Below are positions 6,020 to 14,385 of a stretch of 51,974 nt of DNA, piece by piece (the stretch's first letter is position 1; every line of letters starts with the position of its first letter). Source of the stretch: Actinomycetes bacterium (GTDB taxonomy: Bacteria > Actinomycetota > Acidimicrobiia > Acidimicrobiales > Acidimicrobiaceae); NCBI GenBank assembly GCA_021784675.1, contig JAJYHR010000180.1, positions 1 through 51,974 of the forward strand. Direction: 5' to 3'. Made by a program: the position numbers and the translations under genes. The notes under the pieces are model-generated. The model made no database searches, was not told the origin of the DNA, and worked only from the letters and a program-made list of their open reading frames with translations.

Positions 6020-7711
6020 ATGAAATCAACCAAGAACTCGAGCCCAATGGAGCGAGGAAGGAAACTTCGACGCTCCGGGCAGATCGGGCTGATGACCGGC
6101 GTGCTGGCAATGACGCTTGCCGCTTGCGGGGGATCGACGAGCTCGACGTCGAGCAGCTCGACTAGCAAAGCCGTCACCCAGCTAACCATCGAAGGCAACA
6201 CCTCCCCGATGACCGTGAACAACCTCAACCCGTTCAACGGCAACCTCGGCGTTACCCTGATGTACAACACGCTCATGCTCGTCAACCCGATCAACGGAAC
6301 CATGGCGCCGGAGCTGGCCACCTCCTTCAAGGCGGTCAACCCGCAGACCCTGGAGTTCACGCTGCGCCCGGGGGTGAAGTGGAGCAACGGCACCCCGTTC
6401 ACGGCAGCCGACGTCCTCTTCACCTTCAACATGCTGAAGAAGTACCCAGCGCTCGACGGCGGAGGCCTCTGGAATCAGCTGACCTCGGTAACCGCATCGG
6501 GCAACACGGTGATCTTCAAGCTCAACCAGCCCGACGTTCCCTTGAACCTGTCGCTGGCGGCGGTCCCGATCGTTCCGGCGTCCGTATGGTCCAAGGTCTC
6601 GAACCCGGCCACCTACACGGCATCCTCGCCGGTGGTCACCGGACCGTACACCCTCGGCTCCTACGCACCGACGAAGCTGGTGCTGAAGAAGAACCCGCTC
6701 TCCTTCGAAGCGAGCCAGGTGGTTCCGAAGACGGTGGCGCTCCTCGTCGGGTCGTCCGCCCAGGCGACCAACGAGCTCCTGGTGGCGAGTGGAACCTACG
6801 ACTTCTCGTACAACTACTTCCCGGACGTCCAGAAGACCTACGTCTCCCGTGACCCGAAGCACAACATCTACTGGTTCCCAGCCGGTGGGGTCGTTGCCCT
6901 CTACATGAACCTGACCCAGGCGCCGTTCAACAACGCCTCCTTCCGGCAGGGCATGTCGTGGGCGATCAACCGGCAGGCGGTGGAGAACAAGGCCGTCTTC
7001 GGAGTCGAGAGCGTTGCTCCCCAGACCGGGTTGATCCTTCCCGGTGAGAAGGCCTGGGCCGACCCGGCAATCCCGAACAGCGGGTTGATCACCAAGAACG
7101 ACGCCAAGGCCCTAGCCGACTTTGCCAAGGCCGGTTACAGGGAGGTCGGCGGCAAGCTGGTCAACTCCGCAGGGACGCAGGCCAGCTTCGCGATCACGGT
7201 ACCCAATAACTACTCCGACTGGGTTGGCGCCTCTCAGCAGATAGCGTCCGATCTTGGGCAGGTGGGGATCAAGGTCACGCTGAACGAGCCCACGGCGGCG
7301 GTGTACACCACCAACACCGAGGCGGGCCAGTACCAGGCGGCCATAGGGAGCTTCGGTGGCGGCGGTAGCGCCTACAGCGCCTACAACCCGGCGCTCAACA
7401 GCGCCTTCGCGGCACCGGTAGGCACCTCTGCGGTCTCCAACTGGGAGCGGTACAGCAGCCCCACGACCGACCAGTACCTGAACCAGCTGGCGGCGGCCAC
7501 CACGCAGTCGCAGATGATCAAGGCGACGTACCCGCTCCAGGAGGTCATGTACAACCAGGTTCCTATGATCAACCTCTACTACGGAGGTATGTGGGGACTC
7601 TTCTCGACCCGCCACTGGGTCGGCTGGCCGTCGGCCAAGAACCCCTACACCCTGCCGGCAACCTGGAACGACGACCTGCTAGCGATCCTGCTGCACGTAC
7701 GACCGGCGTAA
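6020..7711 (+). CDS. ABC transporter substrate-binding lipoprotein, family 5 (peptide/oligosaccharide)
   Basis: A 563-residue extracytoplasmic binding protein. The N-terminus has a positive stretch (ERGRKLRRSGQ), a hydrophobic helix and a lipobox LAAC with Cys36 as the lipidation site, followed by a Ser/Thr linker (GGSTSSTSSSS). The mature part carries SBP_bac_5 hallmarks: LNPFNG near the N-terminus, ELATSFKAVNPQTLEFTLRPGVKWSNGTPFTAADVLF, and a late FRQGMSWAINRQAVENKAVF segment. A GGGGGAAGGA site precedes the ATG. Family 5 proteins bind oligopeptides, nickel or, in several thermophiles and actinobacteria, cello- and xylo-oligosaccharides. Adjacency to a GH39 enzyme favours an oligosaccharide here, by inference only. 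It heads a five-gene importer operon. Confidence 0.9.
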   Translation: MKSTKNSSPMERGRKLRRSGQIGLMTGVLAMTLAACGGSTSSTSSSSTSKAVTQLTIEGNTSPMTVNNLNPFNGNLGVTLMYNTLMLVNPINGTMAPELATSFKAVNPQTLEFTLRPGVKWSNGTPFTAADVLFTFNMLKKYPALDGGGLWNQLTSVTASGNTVIFKLNQPDVPLNLSLAAVPIVPASVWSKVSNPATYTASSPVVTGPYTLGSYAPTKLVLKKNPLSFEASQVVPKTVALLVGSSAQATNELLVASGTYDFSYNYFPDVQKTYVSRDPKHNIYWFPAGGVVALYMNLTQAPFNNASFRQGMSWAINRQAVENKAVFGVESVAPQTGLILPGEKAWADPAIPNSGLITKNDAKALADFAKAGYREVGGKLVNSAGTQASFAITVPNNYSDWVGASQQIASDLGQVGIKVTLNEPTAAVYTTNTEAGQYQAAIGSFGGGGSAYSAYNPALNSAFAAPVGTSAVSNWERYSSPTTDQYLNQLAAATTQSQMIKATYPLQEVMYNQVPMINLYYGGMWGLFSTRHWVGWPSAKNPYTLPATWNDDLLAILLHVRPA

Positions 7712-7755
7712 CCGCCAGATACAGCTAACTGATTAGAGGCGAGGGAAGGTGCGAG

Positions 7756-8739
7756 ATGAGATACTTCACCCGGAAGGTGACCCTGTTCCTGGGGACGCTT
7801 TGGGCGGCGGTAACCCTCAACTTCGCCATCCCTCGCCTCATGCCCGGATCGCCGGTCCAGCTCACGCTCGCCCGGCTGGCGGCGAGCGGCCAGGTAGTGA
7901 CCGATGCCACCCGGCGAGCGATCGAGATCCAGCTTGGCCTCCCGCACACCAGCATCCTCTCCCAGTACTTCCAGTACCTGATCAATACCGCTGAGCTCCA
8001 CTTTGGCATGACCTACTCGCTCCAGGACGAGTCAGTCAAGCAGGCTATCGCCGCCGCCGCCCCCTGGACCCTGGTCCTGGTGGGCACAACGACGGTAATC
8101 GCCTTCATCGTCGGAACCCTCCTCGGAGTGGTAGCGGGCTGGCGGCGCCAGAGCCGCATGGACAGCATGGTAACCGTGAGCTCCACCTTCTTCTCCGCCT
8201 TCCCGCCCTTCTGGTTCGGCCTTCTCCTGCTCTACTTCCTGGGCTTCCAGTACCACCTCTTCCCGCTGACCGGCGGCTACTCCCCGGGAGCGACCCCGCA
8301 CCTTTCTCTCTCCTTCATCGCGGACGCCTCGTACCACAGCGTCCTCCCGGCAACCACCCTGGTGATTACCTCCCTTGCCGGCTGGGTGCTGGGGATGCGC
8401 AACAACATGATCAACACCCTCGGGGAGGACTACGTGGTCTTCGCCGAAGCCAACGGTCTCAAGAGCAGGACCATAGCCCTGCTCTACGTGGCGAGGAACG
8501 CCCTCTTGCCCAACGTCACCAGCTTCGGCCTTGTTCTCGGAGCGGTGATCGGCGGGTCGGTGCTGGTCGAGAGCATCTTCGGTTACCCCGGGGTAGGCAG
8601 CCTGCTCCTGCAGGCCGTCAACAACCGCGACTACCCGCTCATGCAGGCAATCTTCCTGATGATAACCGTGAGCATGCTCGTCACCATCTTCCTGGTCGAC
8701 CTGCTCTACGGGGTGCTCGACCCAAGGGTGCGGCAGTGA
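7756..8739 (+). CDS. ABC transporter permease, DppB/OppB type
   Basis: A 327-residue inner-membrane permease of the binding-protein-dependent type. It starts with an N-terminal helix (KVTLFLGTLWAAVTLNFAIPRLMPGSP) followed by five more predicted helices. The cytoplasmic coupling loop reads EDYVVFAEANGLKSRTIALLYVARNALLPNVTSFG, matching the EAA motif of DppB proteins. The C-terminus VDLLYGVLDPRVRQ is typical of the family. A GAGGGAAGG ribosome site sits before the ATG. It pairs with the following DppC-type permease to form the membrane channel. Confidence 0.92.
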   Translation: MRYFTRKVTLFLGTLWAAVTLNFAIPRLMPGSPVQLTLARLAASGQVVTDATRRAIEIQLGLPHTSILSQYFQYLINTAELHFGMTYSLQDESVKQAIAAAAPWTLVLVGTTTVIAFIVGTLLGVVAGWRRQSRMDSMVTVSSTFFSAFPPFWFGLLLLYFLGFQYHLFPLTGGYSPGATPHLSLSFIADASYHSVLPATTLVITSLAGWVLGMRNNMINTLGEDYVVFAEANGLKSRTIALLYVARNALLPNVTSFGLVLGAVIGGSVLVESIFGYPGVGSLLLQAVNNRDYPLMQAIFLMITVSMLVTIFLVDLLYGVLDPRVRQ

Positions 8740-8796
8740 GGGCCGCCGGCGCCGGCCGCCGCGCGGCAAAAGCGCAGAGAAAGGAGGCAAGCCCAT

Positions 8797-9729
8797 ATGT
8801 CCATCGATAACGCCGAACACGCGCCGGCAAGCCTGCCCGGCACCAGGCGGCAGAGCGGGGCTCCGGCAATTCCCGGCTCGCTTATCTTTTTCGGCCGCTC
8901 GGTGGCAACCCTCTGGGGGAACAAGAAGGCCCGGTTCGGGATGGCTATCCTCGCCTTCTTCCTGGTGGTCGCCATCTTCGCTCCCCTCCTTTCCCCCCAC
9001 TCCCCGACTGCGTCCAACTTCCCTCCCTACCGGAACCCGGACGCCCGCAACTGGTTCGGGACCACCGGTAACGGCCAGGATGTCTTCTCCCAGATGGTCT
9101 ACGGAACCAGGGTCTCCATGCTGGTCGGCTTCGGATCGGGGCTCCTCGCCACCGTCATAGCGCTCGCCATCGGCCTGGTGGCCGGATTCCGCCCCGGAAT
9201 CGTCGACGACGTCCTTAGCTTCACCACCAACCTCGCCCTCGTGCTCCCCGGCCTTCCGCTGATGATCGTGCTGGCGGCCTACCTGAGGAGCAACTCGGTC
9301 TGGATGATCTTGCTGGTTATCGGCTTCACCGGCTGGGCGACCGGGGCGAGGGTGATGCGAAGCCAGGCCACCACCCTGAGAACCCGGGACTTCGTGCTGG
9401 CGGCCACCCTCTCAGGAGAGAAGCTCTTCCGCATCGTCTTCCGGGAGATCCTCCCCAACATGGTGTCACTGGCCGCGGCCAGCTTCTTCGGAGCGGCTAC
9501 CGCTGCCGTCATCGCCGCGGCCAGTCTGGAATTCCTGGGGCTCGGCAACCCGAACACGGTCAGCTGGGGATCGATCCTCTACTGGGCTGAGAACGACAAC
9601 GCCCTCCTCACCGGCCAGTGGATCCTGGTCTTCATCCCCGGGCTCGCGATCGCCCTCCTCGCCCTCTCCTTCATCCTGATCAACTTCGGGATCGACGCGC
9701 TGTCGAACCCGCGGCTCAGGGAGCGCTAG
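8797..9729 (+). CDS. ABC transporter permease, DppC/OppC type
   Basis: A 310-residue permease partner of the preceding gene. It has the long cytoplasmic N-terminus usual for DppC proteins, a first helix (ARFGMAILAFFLVVAIFAPLLSPHSP) and then the marker FGTTGNGQDVFSQMVYGTRVSM. The EAA loop reads TRDFVLAATLSGEKLFRIVFREILPNMVSLAAASF. The C-terminus INFGIDALSNPRLRER is diagnostic of the family. AAAGGAGG precedes the ATG. The stop is immediately followed by the ATG of the next ATPase (TAGATG), so translation is coupled. Confidence 0.92.
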   Translation: MSIDNAEHAPASLPGTRRQSGAPAIPGSLIFFGRSVATLWGNKKARFGMAILAFFLVVAIFAPLLSPHSPTASNFPPYRNPDARNWFGTTGNGQDVFSQMVYGTRVSMLVGFGSGLLATVIALAIGLVAGFRPGIVDDVLSFTTNLALVLPGLPLMIVLAAYLRSNSVWMILLVIGFTGWATGARVMRSQATTLRTRDFVLAATLSGEKLFRIVFREILPNMVSLAAASFFGAATAAVIAAASLEFLGLGNPNTVSWGSILYWAENDNALLTGQWILVFIPGLAIALLALSFILINFGIDALSNPRLRER

Positions 9730-10734
9730 ATGGCCCTTCTTGATGCCAAGGATATAAACGTCTACTACGAAGCGGCGCACGCCGATCGAATCTGGGCCGT
9801 ACGCGACGTCAGCCTCTCCCTGGAAGAGGGCGAGTTCGTGGGCGTCGTCGGCGAGTCCGGTTGCGGCAAGTCGACCCTGGGCTTTGCGCTGACCCAGATG
9901 CTCAGGCCTCCCGCGCACCTCGCCGGGGGCACCATCACCTTTGACGGCAGGGAGGTTACCGGCCTTTCGCCCGAGCAGCTTCGCGCGTTCCGCCGGGGCG
10001 GAATCGCCCTCGTACTCCAGAGCGGCATGAACGCGCTCAACCCGGTGCGCAACATCGAGAACCTGATCGGGGACGTTCTGAAGGCCCATGCCGCCAAGTC
10101 CGAACGCCCGAGCAGCCGGCAGATCCACCAGCGTGCTACCGAGCTCCTCCAGATGGTCGAACTACCCGAGGCGGTGCTGAAGAACTTCCCCCACGAGCTC
10201 TCCGGCGGCATGCGCCAGCGGGCGGCGATAGCCTTGGCGCTAGCCCTCGAGCCCCGGGTAGTCGTCTTCGACGAGCCGACGACCGCCCTCGATGTGCTGG
10301 TCCAGGCGGCGGTGCTGAAGACGATCAAGGAGCTACAGCGGGTGAGCAAGTTCGCCGCCCTCCTGATCAGCCATGACATGTCGGTGGTGCTGCGCGAGAC
10401 CGACAGGACGATCGTCATGTACGGCGGGAGGATCGTCGAGGATCAACCCTCCTCCTCGATGCTGCGGGGCAAGCACCATCCCTACACCGAAGCCCTCATG
10501 AGGTGCTACGGAGATCCCCGAGCGGAGACGGTCGAGCTGAATGACATCCCCGGTTCGCCGCCGGACCTCTCGCTCCTGGACCAGGGGTGCTCGTTCGCGC
10601 CCCGGTGCAAGGAGGCGGAGGAGGTGTGCACCAGGTCGATTCCCCTGCTCCACCCCTGGCGGCAAGGAAAGCTCGCCTGCCACGCCAGGCCGGTAGGCAA
10701 AGACCACGATGGTGAGGCTGATCGTGCCGTTTGA
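9730..10734 (+). CDS. ABC transporter ATP-binding protein, DppD/OppD type
   Basis: A 334-residue ATPase. Walker A is GESGCGKST near residue 41, the signature is LSGGMRQR, and Walker B is VVVFDEPTTALD followed by the H-loop ISHDMSVV. The C-terminal oligopeptide-transporter domain ends with the cysteine-rich GCSFAPRCKEAEEVCT; homologues of this group carry a C-terminal iron-sulfur-type cysteine motif, and four cysteines are present here (GCS, RC, VC, LAC). It forms the ATPase heterodimer with the next gene, whose start lies 26 bp inside this one. Confidence 0.92.
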   Translation: MALLDAKDINVYYEAAHADRIWAVRDVSLSLEEGEFVGVVGESGCGKSTLGFALTQMLRPPAHLAGGTITFDGREVTGLSPEQLRAFRRGGIALVLQSGMNALNPVRNIENLIGDVLKAHAAKSERPSSRQIHQRATELLQMVELPEAVLKNFPHELSGGMRQRAAIALALALEPRVVVFDEPTTALDVLVQAAVLKTIKELQRVSKFAALLISHDMSVVLRETDRTIVMYGGRIVEDQPSSSMLRGKHHPYTEALMRCYGDPRAETVELNDIPGSPPDLSLLDQGCSFAPRCKEAEEVCTRSIPLLHPWRQGKLACHARPVGKDHDGEADRAV

Positions 10735-11581
10735 CCAGGTTACACCGGGAGCCTCCCAGCGCGAGCCCGGCAAGGGCGACGTTCAGCCGCTGGTGCTCCG
10801 CAACGTCTCCAAAGCCTACCGATCCAACCGGAACCGGAAGCGTCTCGTGAAGGCGGTGGAGGCGGTCTCCTTCACCGTCGAGCCTGGGAGGTCCGTTGGC
10901 CTGGTCGGGGCGAGTGGGAGCGGCAAGAGCACCATCGCCAAGATGGTGACCGGGACCGAGCGGCCGGACTCCGGAGAGATCCTCCTTGGCGACCTGGAGA
11001 TCGGCAGGCTGCGTCCCCGGGCGCTGACCACCCTCTACAAGCGGGTGCAGATGGTCTTCCAGGATCCTTACGGCGCCCTGAACCCCGTCCATACCATCGA
11101 GTACACGCTGAGCCGCCCCAGCATCAACCACCTGGGATGCTCGGCAGCCGAGGCCAAGCAGAGGACGCTTGAGCTTCTGGAGCGGGTCGGCCTCACCCCC
11201 CCGCACCAGTTCCTCGTCAAGCTCCCCCACCAGCTCTCAGGCGGGCAGCGACAGCGGGTGGTCATAGCCAGGGCGCTGGCCGCCGAGCCGGAGCTGCTGG
11301 TGGCGGACGAGCCCGTCTCCATGCTCGATGTATCGCTTCGAGCTGGCATACTCCGCCTCCTTGCCGATCTGCAGAGGGAGCACGGCTTGAGCATGCTGTA
11401 CATTACCCACGACCTGATGAGCGCGAGAATCATCACCGACGAGCTTCTGGTCCTGAACCAGGGGAAGATCGTGGAACGCGGTGAAACCGCGAAGGTGCTC
11501 CAGCATCCCCAGGATCCCTACACCATAAAGCTGATCGACGCCCTCCCGGCCCCGGGGGCCGGCGAGGAGGAGAGCGGGTAG
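10709..11581 (+). CDS. ABC transporter ATP-binding protein, DppF/OppF type
   Basis: A 290-residue ATPase and second half of the importer's motor. Walker A is GASGSGKST, the Q-loop region is VFQDPYGALNPVHTIEY, the signature is LSGGQRQRVVIARAL and Walker B is LLVADEPVSMLDVSLRAGIL. Start 10709 overlaps the DppD-like gene by 26 bp. No strong ribosome site is seen there, so the exact start within the first about 25 residues is uncertain. It is shorter than many OppF proteins because the C-terminal cysteine tail is missing. Last gene of the importer operon. Confidence 0.9.
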   Translation: MVRLIVPFDQVTPGASQREPGKGDVQPLVLRNVSKAYRSNRNRKRLVKAVEAVSFTVEPGRSVGLVGASGSGKSTIAKMVTGTERPDSGEILLGDLEIGRLRPRALTTLYKRVQMVFQDPYGALNPVHTIEYTLSRPSINHLGCSAAEAKQRTLELLERVGLTPPHQFLVKLPHQLSGGQRQRVVIARALAAEPELLVADEPVSMLDVSLRAGILRLLADLQREHGLSMLYITHDLMSARIITDELLVLNQGKIVERGETAKVLQHPQDPYTIKLIDALPAPGAGEEESG

Positions 11582-11617
11582 CCCGAAGGCCGAACGCCTG
11601 GCGGCGGTGATACCATT

Positions 11618-11649
11618 GGCTCGGAGACAGCGGCGAAAACCGCCGAGCC
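11618..11649 (+). terminator. Hairpin between the importer operon and the PH-like gene
   Basis: GGCTCGG at 11618-11624 pairs perfectly with CCGAGCC at 11643-11649, with an inner GCG/CGC pairing around a CGAAAA loop. It ends just before the AAGGAGG ribosome site of the next gene. There is no T-run, so it may attenuate or modulate translation instead of terminating. A TACCAT box at 11611-11616 could be a -10 for the next gene. Confidence 0.4.
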
Positions 11650-11662
11650 GAAGGAGGTCCAG

Positions 11663-12010
11663 ATGGCCGAGCTCGAGATTGTCGCCGAGGAGCTGGTCCT
11701 CAAGCTCTCGGCGAAAGAGAAGCTGGAAGGGATCCACGGCGATCTGCGCGCGCCCCTATCGGCGATCCGATCGGTAGAGATCCTCGAGAACGCCCACCAG
11801 CCGGCCGATCGCGGGCTCAAGCTCGGCACCCGGATTCACGGCGTCATCGAGGTTGCCACCGTCACCAGCAAGGGCGAGCGGATCTTCGCGGCCGTGCACC
11901 ACGACACGCCGCGAGGGATCCGCATCGACCTCGAGGGCACGGAGTACGATGCCTGGATCGTCGGCTGCTCCGACCCCGAGAAGGTGGCGGAACGGATTCG
12001 AAGCCGGTAA
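11663..12010 (+). CDS. Small PH-like domain protein, function unknown
   Basis: A soluble 115-residue protein with a strong AAGGAGG before the ATG. The pattern of beta strands (ELVLKLSAKEKLEGIHGDLRAPLSAIRSVEIL ... GTRIHGVIEVATVTSKGERIFAAVHHDTPRGIRIDLEG) ending in a C-terminal helix (DPEKVAERIRSR) resembles short bacterial PH-like proteins found in actinobacteria. No catalytic motif is visible. It sits between the importer operon and a separate exporter and does not clearly belong to either. The family assignment is from general sequence appearance. Confidence 0.6.
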   Translation: MAELEIVAEELVLKLSAKEKLEGIHGDLRAPLSAIRSVEILENAHQPADRGLKLGTRIHGVIEVATVTSKGERIFAAVHHDTPRGIRIDLEGTEYDAWIVGCSDPEKVAERIRSR

Positions 12011-12160
12011 CTGGCGCCCCCGGCGGCCAACTCCGCGCCGGTGCCGCCCCGCGGACGGGAGGCTCCCGTGTTAGCATCGAAAGATGCGCGAGGGCCAGGC
12101 ACCGCTTCACGCGGGTGTTCCAGTTGGAGAGCCGGCCGATCGGCACGAAAGAGCGCGCCG

Positions 12161-13057
12161 GTGATCCGAACCCTCGAGGTCGACGGGCTCAGGCGCAACT
12201 ACGGCGAGCGCGCAGCTCTCGACGGCCTCTCCTTCCAGGTTAAGCCGGGGACGGTGACCGGCTTCCTCGGACCCAACGGCGCCGGCAAGACCACGACCAT
12301 GAGGGCCATCTTCGGCCTCACCGACCTCGATGGCGGCACGATCAGCTGGGGAGGCCTCCCGGTGGGACGCGCGGAGCGGCGACGGTTCGGATACATGCCG
12401 GAGGAGCGGGGTCTCTATCCCGGCATGCGAGTGGACGAGCAGGTCCAGTACCTGGGCCGGCTCCACGGCCTGAGCGCAGCATCGGCGGCGGCAGCCGCCC
12501 AGCGGTGGTTGGAGCGCCTCGAGATCGGCAGCTCGAGCGGCGCAAAGGTGGAGACCCTCTCCCACGGCAACCAGCAGCGGGTCCAGCTGGCTGCGGCGCT
12601 GGTGCACGGCCCGGAGCTGCTCGTCCTCGACGAGCCGCTCTCCGGTCTCGATCCACTGGGGATCGAGACCATCGGCTCGGTCCTCACCGATCGAGCGCGA
12701 GACGGCTGTGGCGTCCTCTTCAGCAGCCACCAGCTCGACCAGGTCGAGGAGCTCTGCGACGAGGTGGTGATCATCGACCACGGGCGGCTGGTGGCTGCCG
12801 GCTCGGTGGACGGGCTGGAGAGCGCCGGGCAGCGCCGGCTTGCGGTCCGGATCGACGGGGTGCGCAGCGCGGAATGGGCGGCGGGGATAGCCGGCGTCAC
12901 CGTGTCGGAGACGGCGAGAGGGGTCTCCCGCCTGGTGCTGGCGGATTCGGTAGACAGCGACGAAGTCCTGCGGGCGGCGATCCAGGCGGGCACGGTTACG
13001 CACTTCTCCTACGAGCGCCGCAAGCTTTCCGAGGTCTTTCGGGAGGCGCTCGCGTGA
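12161..13057 (+). CDS. ABC exporter ATP-binding protein, NatA-like
   Basis: A 298-residue ATPase from GTG 12161 (VIRTLEVDGLRRNYGERAAL). The track start at 12041 adds 40 residues of arginine- and serine-rich sequence with no family counterpart. Walker A is GPNGAGKTT, the signature is LSHGNQQRVQLAAAL (serine-histidine variant as in NatA-type proteins), and Walker B is LLVLDEPLSGLDPLGIE followed by FSSHQLDQVEELCD. The last about 80 residues form the extra C-terminal domain seen in this subfamily. No strong ribosome site precedes the GTG, so the start is uncertain. It is coupled to the permease by GTGA overlap. Likely exports sodium or a small compound; substrate not deducible. Confidence 0.85.
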   Translation: MIRTLEVDGLRRNYGERAALDGLSFQVKPGTVTGFLGPNGAGKTTTMRAIFGLTDLDGGTISWGGLPVGRAERRRFGYMPEERGLYPGMRVDEQVQYLGRLHGLSAASAAAAAQRWLERLEIGSSSGAKVETLSHGNQQRVQLAAALVHGPELLVLDEPLSGLDPLGIETIGSVLTDRARDGCGVLFSSHQLDQVEELCDEVVIIDHGRLVAAGSVDGLESAGQRRLAVRIDGVRSAEWAAGIAGVTVSETARGVSRLVLADSVDSDEVLRAAIQAGTVTHFSYERRKLSEVFREALA

Positions 13058-14364
13058 GCGCGGCTGGCGATGGCGCGATCCTCGCCGCCGCCACCGCCAT
13101 CGTTCTCTGGCGGCGAAGGCGAACACGGGCGCGCTCGCCGAAACCGGCCCGCCGGATGGGGAGGGGCTCCGCGCACCCCCGACCCGAGATCTTCGAGATC
13201 GCCATGCGGGAGATCAACGAGCGGGTTCGCGGCAAGATCTTCCAGGTCGGTACCGCGGTGATCCTGGTCGCCGTGGCGCTGGCGATTGTCGTTCCCAAGA
13301 TCGGCGGCGCCAGCAGCACCGCCGTCCAGACGGTCGGGATCGTCGGGCCGGCACCCGCCTCGCTCAAGGTTGCCGTCGAGATCGCCACCGCGGCGAGCCA
13401 CGATCGCGCGAGAACCGTCGCCGAGCCGTCGCTCTCTCTGGCCAAGCAGGACCTTCGCGCCGGAAAGATCGACATGGCCGTCGCCAACGGCCAGATCCTG
13501 GTCAAGACCGCTATCGGCGCCAAAGCCTCGAGCGTGGATCCCACCTTCGCCCGCGCGTTGGCGGCTTACCTCGGGGAGGCGGCCGCCGGCCGCAACCTCG
13601 GCCTTTCCCCTGCCCAGATCACCCGCATGAGCCTGGCGGGGGCGGTCCCCATCAGGGCAGTGGAGCAAAGCCCGCCCTCCACCACCACCGCGACCACCAC
13701 GATCGGGATCGTACTCATCTTCTACTTCCTCAGCCAGTACTGCACCTGGATACTGATGGGCGTCATGCAGGAGAAGTCGAGCCGGGTCGTGGAGGTGCTC
13801 CTCGCCACCGTGCGACCGATCCAGCTCCTCGGGGGCAAGATCCTCGGGATCGGGCTGGTGGCCTTGGGACAGGCGACCCTGATCGTGCTCTTTGCTCTCG
13901 GCGTCGAGCGTGCGACCGGCTCCAGCCTTCTCAGTGGAACCCAACCGGCCTTCCTGGTTGCAGCACTCCTCTGGCTGGTCCTCGGCTACGCCTTCTACTG
14001 CTGGCTGTTCGCGGCCGCCGGGTCGACGGCCAGCCGCCAGGATCAGGTGCAGACCCTGGTGCTGCCGCTGTCCATCCCGATGGTGATCGGATACATATTC
14101 TCGGTCACGGTCGCGGTCTCTGGCCACGCCAGCCTGCTCTTCAAGATCATCGCCTATATCCCGTTCACGGCACCCTTCAGCATGCCAGTCCTGGTCAGCT
14201 TGGGCCAGGCGGCCTGGTGGCAGCTCCTGATCTCGGCGGCGATCTCGCTCGCCACCACCGCCTTCACCGCCTTCGCCGCCGCCAGCATCTACCGCCGGGC
14301 GGTGCTGAAGACCGGGGAGCGGGTCCGGCTGCGGCAGCTGGTCGGCGAGGGCGGCCGCGCCTGA
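13054..14364 (+). CDS. ABC-2 type exporter permease, NatB-like
   Basis: A 436-residue permease from GTG 13054, which overlaps the ATPase stop and has GGGAGG at 13041-13046, 7 bases upstream. It contains the classic N-terminal segment EIAMREINERVRGKIFQVGTAVILV, a long extracytoplasmic region (about residues 90-210), then five or six helices with QEKSSRVVEVLLATVRPIQLLGGKILG between the first two, as in NatB/YhaP proteins. The first about 50 residues before EIAMREIN include an extra hydrophobic run (AILAAATAIVLW) and many arginines, unusual for the family; a start at ATG 13204 is the alternative. The track start at 12505 is a shadow of the ATPase gene. Confidence 0.82.
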   Translation: MSAAGDGAILAAATAIVLWRRRRTRARSPKPARRMGRGSAHPRPEIFEIAMREINERVRGKIFQVGTAVILVAVALAIVVPKIGGASSTAVQTVGIVGPAPASLKVAVEIATAASHDRARTVAEPSLSLAKQDLRAGKIDMAVANGQILVKTAIGAKASSVDPTFARALAAYLGEAAAGRNLGLSPAQITRMSLAGAVPIRAVEQSPPSTTTATTTIGIVLIFYFLSQYCTWILMGVMQEKSSRVVEVLLATVRPIQLLGGKILGIGLVALGQATLIVLFALGVERATGSSLLSGTQPAFLVAALLWLVLGYAFYCWLFAAAGSTASRQDQVQTLVLPLSIPMVIGYIFSVTVAVSGHASLLFKIIAYIPFTAPFSMPVLVSLGQAAWWQLLISAAISLATTAFTAFAAASIYRRAVLKTGERVRLRQLVGEGGRA

Positions 14365-14385
14365 GGCCTCATACCCGCGCCGGCG

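Noticed and set aside
12505-13053. Upstream part of the 619-residue ORF before the ABC-2 permease
   Set aside because: It is the shadow frame of the ATPase gene; the permease starts at about 13054.
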